Source: Sulfurospirillaceae bacterium
GTDB lineage: Bacteria; Campylobacterota; Campylobacteria; Campylobacterales; Sulfurospirillaceae
Assembly: GCA_028705785.1 (NCBI GenBank)
Contig: JAQWCT010000140.1
Span: 1 to 7,180, forward strand
Direction: 5' to 3'
DNA length: 7,180 nucleotides
The first letter of the stretch is position 1. Each line of letters starts with the position of its first letter. Below, in pieces: positions 1-5,889 of this stretch. A program made the translations under genes and the position numbers. The notes below the pieces were generated by a model that ran no database searches, was not told the DNA's origin, and worked only from the letters and a program-made list of their open reading frames with translations.

Positions 1-2
1 CC

Positions 3-743
3 AAAACAAAAACGCAAGATAAAGCAATGCAACAAAGCCTGACTTATTTTTCAGTGACTAACAATAAGCCTGCTTTTGCCATTGAAACCAGCAAAAATAT
101 TACAGACTTATCACTTAAGGCTTTTTATCAACTCAAAACAATTGAAGAGTTTATGAATATCATGAATATCAAATTTACCCGCTCTTTCGAACTCAATCAA
201 GCGACCATCAAAGCGCTTTTGGAAGATGATGGTATCTTGGAAATCCCTACGACCAAAATCACACTTGACCTCTCAACACTTAAGTCATCCATTCGTTATT
301 TTCCAATGAATAAAGATAAGCTCGTTTATTCAAGCAATAATCCTCTCGTCGCTGTAATTAAAGACAAAGAGGATTATAAAATCATGAATGGCAATATTTT
401 GATTTCAACACTAAAACCTGATTACAATGAGTTTGAAAGTTCTTTAAGTGACATTGCCTTGCAAATCGATGGCAAAAAAAGTACTGCTAAAATCGGTACT
501 CAAATCAATGTCAAAAATAACTTTCAAATAGAGCCTATCAATGGCTATCGTATCAATGTTATCGGCTTTTCAAAACAAGGCGTGATAAGCGAAGGTGGTC
601 TCAAAATCGAACCAAAAGATTTAGTTAAGGGCTATGCCATTGATAAAAGTGAAACGACTTATATGGTACAATTTTATAAAGAAAAAAAGTTTTGCGGTAT
701 GCTCAATGTGAAATTTGAAGATGAAAAAAAAGCAAAGAAATAG
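3..743 (+). CDS. C-terminal part of an M99-family (Csd4/Pgp1-like) peptidoglycan D,L-carboxypeptidase, 5' end outside window
   Basis: The frame is open from the left edge with no stop. The first ATG (27) has no convincing Shine-Dalgarno site, so it is probably an internal methionine and the gene starts upstream. Counting from that Met, residues 14-22 (KPAFAIETS) followed by a helical stretch and FELN (about 55-58) resemble the end of the catalytic domain of Csd4/Pgp1-type M14/M99 carboxypeptidases. E20 would be the catalytic glutamate. About 218 residues follow E20, close to what I recall for Helicobacter Csd4 (catalytic E222 of 438). The remainder is beta-rich (NPLVAVIKDKEDYKI, QINVKNNFQIEPINGYRINVIG), as expected for the C-terminal beta domains of this family. 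These periplasmic enzymes trim muropeptide tripeptides and set helical cell shape. The zinc-ligand half lies off the window, so the assignment rests on recalled family resemblance. The next gene begins 32 bp downstream. Confidence 0.6.
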   Translation, partial: KTKTQDKAMQQSLTYFSVTNNKPAFAIETSKNITDLSLKAFYQLKTIEEFMNIMNIKFTRSFELNQATIKALLEDDGILEIPTTKITLDLSTLKSSIRYFPMNKDKLVYSSNNPLVAVIKDKEDYKIMNGNILISTLKPDYNEFESSLSDIALQIDGKKSTAKIGTQINVKNNFQIEPINGYRINVIGFSKQGVISEGGLKIEPKDLVKGYAIDKSETTYMVQFYKEKKFCGMLNVKFEDEKKAKK

Positions 744-775
744 AGCTCTCATTTGGGCTACACTAAGGAGACTAA

Positions 776-2029
776 ATGAAAAATAATACGCTCAGCATTT
801 ATGTAGGAAGACATCCCATTTTCAATACCCGTGGTGAATGTATTGCCTATGAACTTTTGTATCGTTCATGCGATTTATTAAATCAAGCAACTTTCGAAGA
901 TAACAATCAAGCAACCGCAAGGGTTATCGCCAACCTTATTCATAACCTCGGACTACACTCTGTTATCGGAGATAAAATTGGCTTTATCAATGTCGATGAA
1001 ATCATGCTTTTTAGCGATGTTATCTTATTGCTTCCCAAAGAAAATTTTCGATTTGAAATTTTAGAATATACCAAAATCACGATGGCCTTATGTGAGAGAG
1101 TTAAATATCTCCATGGTTTAGGATATCGATTTTCTTTGGATGATTTTGACTGTACCGATGAAACTATCAAACAATACGAACCGTTATTCCCGTATGTAAC
1201 GATGATTAAAGTGGATATTCTAGCAATTGGTATCGATTCACTTCAAGCGGCTGTTCTAAAATTGAAGAAATACGGTATAGATTTACTTGCTGAAAAAATA
1301 GAATACTATGACCAGTATGAATACTGTAGAAAACTCTCTTTTTCATTTTTCCAAGGTTATTTCTTTGAAAAACCTCTTATCTTTAGAGGTAAGAAAATAG
1401 AGCCTAGTACTATGAATGCTATGAGACTTATCAACTGTATTCATGAAGATGATGACACGCCAACGCTCACTAAAAAATTCTCCAACTGCCCAGATTTGGT
1501 TTTTAACCTGCTAAGGCATATTAACTCAGGCGCTTATCATTTTAGACACCAAATCAATAATATTCAACAAATGATAACACTCCTAGGTGCGTCAAAACTG
1601 ATCTCATGGCTTGGCCTTTTTTTATATGGTGACCCAACACAAACACCTTTTGGAGAAGCACTTTTTAATAACGCTAAATTTAGAGCCAAGCTTATGGAGC
1701 AGTTAGCCCTTGCTTGTGGCAAAAAAGAGGTAGCTAACAAAGCTTTTTTAACAGGAAGTCTCTCTTTAGTTGATGCCTATCTTGGCATCTCAATGGAAGA
1801 ATTTTTAGAAGGCCTTTCTCTTGATACCGAAATCAAAACAGCACTTTTGTCCGATGAGGGACTTTTAGGAAGTTTGCTTTATATTGCTAAAGAAATCAAC
1901 CACACAGGTGATATTGATCATGTACTAAGTGGCTTAACAACGCCTTGTTTTACAAGAGAGCAAATTTATAAAGCATGCTGTGATGCTAATGCTTTCGTAG
2001 AAGAAAGCAACCAATCCAAACAACATTAA
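776..2029 (+). CDS. EAL-HDOD (YuxH-type) signalling protein
   Basis: This 417-residue cytosolic protein has an N-terminal EAL-like domain (about 5-200) and a C-terminal HDOD domain (about 205-400). The EAL signature reads YELLYR (E26). Other residues equivalent to c-di-GMP phosphodiesterase positions appear to be kept: N72 (FINVD), E97 (FEILE), D122-D123 (LDDF), K145 and D147 (IKVD), E172 and E175 (AEKIE) and Q192 (FQGYFFEKP). The loop normally reading DDFGxGxSS is replaced by DDFDCTDE, and the K145-E172 interval looks shortened. The HDOD part contains LLRHINSGAYHF (about 244-255) and a TLLGASKLISWL helix, and it lacks a hydrolytic HD pair, as HDOD domains do. Family members act in c-di-GMP-linked control of motility or attachment, often as non-enzymatic regulators. 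The ATG at 776 has AAGGAG at 765-770. The gene lies 32 bp after the peptidase and 16 bp before the selenoprotein gene, which suggests co-transcription. Its specific target is unknown. Confidence 0.88.
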   Translation: MKNNTLSIYVGRHPIFNTRGECIAYELLYRSCDLLNQATFEDNNQATARVIANLIHNLGLHSVIGDKIGFINVDEIMLFSDVILLLPKENFRFEILEYTKITMALCERVKYLHGLGYRFSLDDFDCTDETIKQYEPLFPYVTMIKVDILAIGIDSLQAAVLKLKKYGIDLLAEKIEYYDQYEYCRKLSFSFFQGYFFEKPLIFRGKKIEPSTMNAMRLINCIHEDDDTPTLTKKFSNCPDLVFNLLRHINSGAYHFRHQINNIQQMITLLGASKLISWLGLFLYGDPTQTPFGEALFNNAKFRAKLMEQLALACGKKEVANKAFLTGSLSLVDAYLGISMEEFLEGLSLDTEIKTALLSDEGLLGSLLYIAKEINHTGDIDHVLSGLTTPCFTREQIYKACCDANAFVEESNQSKQH

Positions 2030-2033
2030 TGAT

Positions 2034-2039
2034 AAGGAG
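2034..2039 (+). promoter_or_regulatory. Shine-Dalgarno site for the selenoprotein gene
   Basis: A full AAGGAG lies 6 nt before the TTG at 2046. It decides the start. The competing ATG at 2085 has only GAGG (2077-2080) at a cramped 4-nt spacing, and that GAGG overlaps the TGA codon itself. Confidence 0.8.
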
Positions 2040-2045
2040 AAATCT

Positions 2046-2291
2046 TTGAAAGTAGCTATTTTTTATTGTACTGCGTGAGGTTATATGCCCAAAGCTTTCC
2101 GTGTGAAAGACGAAATTGAAAGAGCTTATAAAAACGCTGAAGTATTTTTAATCCCCAAACGAGGCGGATTTTTTGATGTTCTCGTAGATGACAAAACCAT
2201 CTTTTCTAAAACAGGAAAAATTGGTACAACTACGGAACGATTCCCCGAAGTGGGAGAGGTTAGCGCTTTAATCAAAAAAGCTGGTTTTTAA
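2046..2291 (+). CDS. SelW-like Rdx-family selenoprotein (TGA at 2076-2078 read as selenocysteine)
   Basis: Starting at TTG 2046, the first ten codons give MKVAIFYCTA, then an in-frame TGA, then GYMPKAFRVKDEIERAY onward to TAA at 2289-2291. With TGA as Sec (U) the product is 81 residues. The beta strand VAIFYC leads into the CxxU redox motif (C8, U11) and GY, then a helix. The family's second conserved block follows: GGFFDVLVDD (40-49), IFSK (52-55) and a final RFP (65-67). This is the thioredoxin-like Rdx fold of SelW, SelT and SelH. Family members are thought to be small cytosolic thiol/selenol redox proteins; the substrate is unknown. Sec-containing SelW-like proteins are known in Campylobacter relatives, alongside selenocysteine formate dehydrogenase. 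A start at ATG 2085 would give 68 residues without the first strand or the redox motif, and is very likely a mis-annotation. The gene follows EAL-HDOD by 16 bp. Confidence 0.9.
2076..2078 (+). other. In-frame TGA predicted to encode selenocysteine
   Basis: The codon falls exactly at the second redox position of the Rdx CxxC/CxxU motif (YC-TA-U-GY). The reading frame is intact and family-like on both sides, so a random nonsense mutation or frameshift is unlikely. Confidence 0.88.
2095..2109 (+). promoter_or_regulatory. Candidate bacterial SECIS hairpin
   Basis: CTTTC (2095-2099) pairs with GAAAG (2105-2109) around the 5-nt loop CGTGT (2100-2104). The loop begins 21 nt after the TGA and has G at its second position. 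This fits the usual bacterial pattern of a short hairpin just downstream of UGA with an early G in the apical loop, recognised by SelB. A weak lower extension (CAA 2090-2092 with TTG 2116-2118) is possible. It lies inside the coding sequence. Stability was not computed. Confidence 0.6.
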
Positions 2292-2294
2292 ATT

Positions 2295-2331
2295 TTATGG
2301 TCTACATGTAAGCCTTACATGTAGACCATAA
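2295..2331 (+). terminator. Perfect 18-bp inverted repeat; possible terminator or operator
   Basis: The arms 2295-2312 and 2314-2331 are exact reverse complements around a single C at 2313. As RNA this would be a stem of about 17 bp with a GCC loop, starting 4 bp after the selenoprotein stop. There is no T-tract on the 3' side on either strand, so it is not a textbook intrinsic terminator. Each arm also contains the palindrome TACATGTA (2303-2310 and 2316-2323), which allows a reading as a paired protein-binding site in front of the channel operon. Its position between two plus-strand units makes a transcript-end or processing role the simplest explanation. Confidence 0.55.
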
Positions 2332-2342
2332 CCATCTTCATT

Positions 2343-2348
2343 AAGAGG
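2343..2348 (+). promoter_or_regulatory. Shine-Dalgarno site supporting a GTG start for the K+ channel
   Basis: AAGAGG lies 6 nt before GTG 2355. The only other nearby GTG (2353) is followed at once by a TGA, so 2355 is the start. No clear promoter -10/-35 pair was recognised in the 63 bp upstream. Confidence 0.7.
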
Positions 2349-2354
2349 TTTTGT

Positions 2355-3950
2355 GTGAACTATTTTTTAACGCTATTGATTCGTTTTGCCTATTTTTTAG
2401 ATAGTTCAAAAAAATACCATCGCGTCAAAAACTTCATCAGAATGCTCCTTGAACAACAAAATTCAAAACTCAAATTTTATTTTGATATCCTTATGGTTAC
2501 CTTAGTCATTTGTAGTGTCCTTGTGCTTTTATATGAAGTCAAACATCCAGATGGACACCCTTATTTGGAGATGTTTGTCCAATTTTCTCTTATTGTTTTT
2601 GTCATTGAATATCTTTTAAGACTATGGATTTACAGCAACAATCATGAAATATTTTTAAAAGAATATGAACATGCCATCGATAACCATATTCCTTTTTCTA
2701 TGATCAAAACTTCGTATCGTATCATCCGTAAAAAAATAGAATATATGCTCACGCCACTTGCGATTATTGATCTTATGGCTATTATTCCAAGTTATAGACC
2801 TCTTAGGTTTTTAAGAATTTTTTTACTTTTTAGGATTTTTAAACTCTTTCGCTATGCTAGAAGTATGAACACCTTTACCACTATTATTTCTGAAAAAAAG
2901 TTTGAGCTTTTAACCTTAGCAACTTTTGCTGGATTTATCATTTTCGCAGGTAGTTCGGCCATTTATATTTTTGAAACACATGATAATCCAAAGATTAATA
3001 ATCTTTATGATGCCGTATACTGGGCAGTTGTCACCATGGGAACAGTGGGTTATGGAGACATCGTTCCTGTAACTCATGAGGGAATGGCTGTTGCGATGGT
3101 ACTTATTGTCCTAGGAATTGCGACACTGGCATTTTTAACTTCTATCATTGTTTCATCTTTTCAGTCTAAGATTCTTGAACTTAAAGAGAGTAGAGTGTTA
3201 TCAGATATTGCCAATATTGACAACTTTATTCTCATTTGTGGATATGGCAGAGTAGGAGAAGTTATCGCTAAAATGCTACATGATGATGGATATAAAATCG
3301 TTATCATTGATACCGATGCCCAAAAGATAAAACTTGCAGCACAAAGAGGTATCACTGGTATTGTAGGAGACGCTTCAAAAAGTAAACTTCTTGGTGAACT
3401 GGGCGTTGAGAAGAAAGTATCCAAAATTATCTGTGTGACCAATAGTGATGAAATGAATATTTTTATTACACTGACCGCAAGAAGTCTGAGTAAAAATATC
3501 GAAATTATCGCGAGAGTAATCAAAAATAGTCATAAGAAAAAATATTTTTTAGCAGGGGCAAACTTTGCCTTTAGCGCTGATGAAACCATAGGGCTGATGG
3601 GCTCACAATATATCGATCAACCCATTTCATACGCTGCCCTAGATGAGATGCTTACTGAAAATACAGGTGTTTTATTTGAATCTATCCAAATCCATGAAAA
3701 CTCATTTTACCTGCATAAAGATATCGCTTCTTTAGAGCTAGAAGAGAGAAAAATACTTCTCTTTGGCATAGTACGACAAGAGAATAAAGTACCATTGCCC
3801 TTACAATCTTATCCTATTGAGGACAAAACTTTTTACTTCAATCCTCCTCTTGATTTTATCATTGAAGCAGAAGATGTACTCATTATCATGGGGCGAAAAC
3901 ATCATATAACCAATATACGCAAACAAAGCGATAAAAGGCCACCAAAATGA
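2355..3950 (+). CDS. Six-TM voltage-sensor-type K+ channel with C-terminal RCK (TrkA-N/TrkA-C) domain
   Basis: This 531-residue inner-membrane protein carries probable helices S1 (about 42-61), S2 (71-91), S3 (131-146, with D139), S4 (148-167), S5 (184-206), pore helix (217-230) and S6 (243-268). The selectivity filter is TVGYGD (230-235), the signature of K+ selectivity. S4 has basic residues every third position: R148, R151, R154, R160, K163 and R166, with L157 filling the one gap. After S6, the RCK Rossmann domain (about 289-410) shows GYGRVG (296-301) and the acidic end of strand 2 (IIDTD, 317-321), so NAD(H), ATP or a related ligand could bind. A TrkA-C-like domain (about 425-515) follows. 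The S2-S3 linker is long (about 92-130). The role is K+ flux gated by an intracellular ligand and perhaps by voltage. The last codons overlap the next gene (ATGA), so the two are translationally coupled. Confidence 0.92.
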   Translation: MNYFLTLLIRFAYFLDSSKKYHRVKNFIRMLLEQQNSKLKFYFDILMVTLVICSVLVLLYEVKHPDGHPYLEMFVQFSLIVFVIEYLLRLWIYSNNHEIFLKEYEHAIDNHIPFSMIKTSYRIIRKKIEYMLTPLAIIDLMAIIPSYRPLRFLRIFLLFRIFKLFRYARSMNTFTTIISEKKFELLTLATFAGFIIFAGSSAIYIFETHDNPKINNLYDAVYWAVVTMGTVGYGDIVPVTHEGMAVAMVLIVLGIATLAFLTSIIVSSFQSKILELKESRVLSDIANIDNFILICGYGRVGEVIAKMLHDDGYKIVIIDTDAQKIKLAAQRGITGIVGDASKSKLLGELGVEKKVSKIICVTNSDEMNIFITLTARSLSKNIEIIARVIKNSHKKKYFLAGANFAFSADETIGLMGSQYIDQPISYAALDEMLTENTGVLFESIQIHENSFYLHKDIASLELEERKILLFGIVRQENKVPLPLQSYPIEDKTFYFNPPLDFIIEAEDVLIIMGRKHHITNIRKQSDKRPPK

Positions 3951-4645
3951 GCACTATTGGCAAAATACTCCTCTTTGGATTTACCAGATCAGCTATCGAA
4001 ATAGGAGGTAAACTGAGGGAAAAAGGATATGATTTTTCAATCGTTGATAATGACGCTTCTTTTGAAAATAAAGCGCATACCTTAGGATTTCCCCTAGAAA
4101 TAGTCGATTATAGTGATGATACTGTACTTGAAAATCTTGGTATTGGTAAAAATGTCCAATTTGTTTTTACACTTTTTGAAGAAGATGTCAAAAATATCTT
4201 TTTAACCCTTTCGGCAAAATCACTTGATGAAAAACTCAATATCATAGCACTCACGCATACCAAAGACGCCATCCATAAACTTGAAATTGCAGGGGCAAAT
4301 ACTATTTTAGACCCTTATCAAATCAGTGGTAAAAGAATCTATAAACTTATCACACAACCTGAAGTAATGAATATCATCGATGCGACAGTATTTGGTTTGC
4401 ACGATATCAACATGGAACAAATCACCATTACGGAGACATCCCTACTCAATGGTAAAATGATTTATGATATAAATACATTAGAACGCTACAATCTCTTGCT
4501 CATAGGTATTCACGACAAAGAACTCAAGGAAAAATTTATTTTTATTATCGAGGGACACAATCATAAGCTCGATGCAGGCGATATCTTAGTCGTCATTGGT
4601 CAAAGTGAGAATATTCAAAAATATAAAAAAGAGTTTAATCTATAA
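3947..4645 (+). CDS. Stand-alone RCK (TrkA-N/TrkA-C) protein with degenerate nucleotide motif, probable channel partner
   Basis: This 232-residue soluble protein has an RCK N-lobe (about 5-125) and a TrkA-C-like lobe (about 140-222). It shares landmarks with the channel's own RCK: an AGAN segment (115-118; AGAN also at 400-403 of the channel), VDND (33-36) at the end of strand 2, and a C-terminal LDAGDILVVIG (208-218). The glycine-rich turn that should read GxGxxG is GFTRSA (11-16), so the first glycine survives and the other two are lost. Canonical dinucleotide binding is therefore doubtful. It starts at ATG 3947, inside the end of the channel gene (4-bp overlap), and has no membrane segment. 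I infer that it assembles with the channel's RCK domains as a second gating-ring subunit, or regulates the channel as a TrkA-like protein would. Its stop overlaps the convergent AEC gene by 6 bp. Confidence 0.85.
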   Translation: MSTIGKILLFGFTRSAIEIGGKLREKGYDFSIVDNDASFENKAHTLGFPLEIVDYSDDTVLENLGIGKNVQFVFTLFEEDVKNIFLTLSAKSLDEKLNIIALTHTKDAIHKLEIAGANTILDPYQISGKRIYKLITQPEVMNIIDATVFGLHDINMEQITITETSLLNGKMIYDINTLERYNLLLIGIHDKELKEKFIFIIEGHNHKLDAGDILVVIGQSENIQKYKKEFNL

Positions 4646-5551
4646 AAAAGGAACGATTAAAAAGAGTGTTCCCATACAAGCGATAGTCTGAAGCGTAATA
4701 ATCGAAGCCATTAAAGAGACATCACCACCAAGTTCTCTGGCTAAAATATACCCAGAAACGGCTGTTGGCATAGCGCCAAATACAACAGCGACACTAAGAC
4801 TCATACCGCTCAATCCCAATAAAATACCTACCCCATAAATAATGATTGGAAAAAATAAAAGCTTCATAGCCGTAGCCACAAAAAGCTCTTTTTTGGCATG
4901 TTTCAGATACCTTAACTCCAAGCCCACCCCCACCGATAAAAGTCCCATAGGTAGTCCTGCACTTCCAAGCATTGCTAAAGATTTTATCACAACCAATGGC
5001 AAGTGAAATCCACTGGCATTGATAGCTCCTCCGATAACACATGCACCAATGAGAGGATTTTTAATGATGGTTTTAAAAAAAGAGAGGGGAGAAAACTTGT
5101 CATTTCGTGTATAAATCGCAAAAACAGAAATACATATAATATTAATAAAGGGAATAACAAAAGCCATAACAATCGCTGCTAGAACTAATCCTTGATCACC
5201 ATACACCGTATCAACAAAGGCTAAAAGCACATATGAGTTGAAACGAATACCCCCTTGTACAATGGAAGTAAATGCTCTATTCTCGAATTTGAATATAAAA
5301 TTAAGTACCACTAAAACAGCCAAAACAAGGATAATACTAAGCATCGCCGAGAACACTAGGTTGATAGTATGTGAAAGGTCTATTTTAGCTGTGGAGAGCT
5401 TATATAGAAGCAAAGAAGGCATCAGCACATAATAGATAAACTTATCAGCTAATGGCCAAAAATCAAGAGAGGGAAATTTGAGGTACTTAAAAAAATATCC
5501 TGCACCAATCACTAGGCAAATTGGTAAAAGAGAGTTGAAAATATGTATCAA
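4640..5551 (-). CDS. AEC (auxin efflux carrier) family transporter
   Basis: This 303-residue, very hydrophobic protein has about ten predicted membrane segments in the two-times-five pattern of the family (roughly 4-22, 36-51, 62-87, 100-115, 120-147, 163-178, 184-212, 222-247, 250-270 and 277-302). Family-like blocks are VQGGIRFNSYVLLA (98-111), the NPLIGA start of helix 6 (165-170), the GSAGLPMGLLSVGVGLEL segment (196-213), and AMPTAVSGYILARELGGD (260-277) leading into the last helix. Bacterial members export or exchange organic acids such as malate or malonate, or amino-acid-like anions; the substrate cannot be read here. The start is TTG 5551, with AAGG 7 nt upstream and no alternative ATG at the N-terminus. 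The gene begins 2 bp after the SUI1 gene ends and is probably the last gene of the ABC-F operon. Confidence 0.88.
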   Translation of the reverse strand: MIHIFNSLLPICLVIGAGYFFKYLKFPSLDFWPLADKFIYYVLMPSLLLYKLSTAKIDLSHTINLVFSAMLSIILVLAVLVVLNFIFKFENRAFTSIVQGGIRFNSYVLLAFVDTVYGDQGLVLAAIVMAFVIPFINIICISVFAIYTRNDKFSPLSFFKTIIKNPLIGACVIGGAINASGFHLPLVVIKSLAMLGSAGLPMGLLSVGVGLELRYLKHAKKELFVATAMKLLFFPIIIYGVGILLGLSGMSLSVAVVFGAMPTAVSGYILARELGGDVSLMASIITLQTIACMGTLFLIVPFL

Positions 5552-5553
5552 GT

Positions 5554-5889
5554 TTATGCCTTAAACCTAAATCCCTCTTCTTGCAAGAAGAGCTTGAGTT
5601 TGATCTTACAATCGCCTTGAAACTCCATCCACTCTTCTTTACATGTACCGCCACTACCCATTCTTTTTTTGACGCGAGAACACACACTATTCATCTCATC
5701 TTTTTGAAGATAAAAAGGACCTACGAGCGTGACGGGTTTACCACATCTTTTTTCCATTTTGAAGACTAAAAGATGTTTTGAGGGAAGTTTGGTTTGAGCA
5801 GAGGAAGTAACATTTTCTTCCTCTAAACTCCACGCTTTTGTCCCATCAAGCAAAGAGCCGATAGAAAAAGGAGCGCTTTTATCTGCCAT
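5554..5889 (-). CDS. SUI1/YciH-family (eIF1-like) translation factor
   Basis: A 111-residue product, close to the roughly 108 residues of E. coli YciH. The SUI1 fold occupies about 38-110. The basic/glycine hairpin SRVKKRMGSGGT (71-82) and EFQGD (89-93) correspond to the conserved GxGGT...xQGD block of eIF1/YciH. An N-terminal extension (1-35) of low complexity precedes it. In bacteria these proteins bind the small ribosomal subunit and are proposed to affect initiation fidelity, but they are dispensable and their role is not settled. I chose ATG 5889, preceded by AGAGAG in minus-strand sense at a short spacing. An in-frame start further upstream (6003) would add 38 residues encoded out of frame within the ABC-F gene and unlike the family. 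The start overlaps the ABC-F stop by 11 bp, indicating translational coupling. Confidence 0.85.
   Translation of the reverse strand: MADKSAPFSIGSLLDGTKAWSLEEENVTSSAQTKLPSKHLLVFKMEKRCGKPVTLVGPFYLQKDEMNSVCSRVKKRMGSGGTCKEEWMEFQGDCKIKLKLFLQEEGFRFKA
5559..5562 (-). promoter_or_regulatory. Ribosome-binding site supporting the TTG start of the AEC gene
   Basis: On the minus strand AAGG lies 7 nt before TTG (5551-5549). It sits inside the last codons of the SUI1 gene, so the downstream start can be served by ribosomes finishing the upstream gene. Confidence 0.55.

Noticed and set aside
940..1170. Minus-strand open frame inside the EAL-HDOD gene
   Set aside because: It lies wholly within a strongly supported gene on the other strand, has no family resemblance, and is a by-product of that gene's codons.
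2046..2078. A ten-codon leader peptide ending at the TGA, with the downstream gene separate
   Set aside because: The peptide ends in YCTA and joins in frame to GY, reconstituting the conserved CxxU-GY motif. That is far better explained by Sec decoding than by an attenuator.
2085..2291. A 68-residue protein starting at ATG 2085
   Set aside because: It lacks the first strand and redox motif of the Rdx family, and its only RBS candidate is GAGG at a 4-nt spacing. The same frame continues upstream through TGA to a well-placed TTG start.
3161..3523. Minus-strand 120-codon open frame inside the K+ channel gene
   Set aside because: The hydrophobic, serine/isoleucine-rich product is the antisense shadow of the RCK coding sequence and has no independent start signal or homology.
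5238..5432. Plus-strand open frame opposite the AEC transporter gene
   Set aside because: It is the complement of membrane-segment codons, with no recognisable protein features.
5640..5647. A third TACATGTA copy as a possible operator
   Set aside because: It is a single 8-bp copy inside the SUI1 coding sequence, expected by chance in AT-rich DNA and not paired like the copies in 2295-2331.
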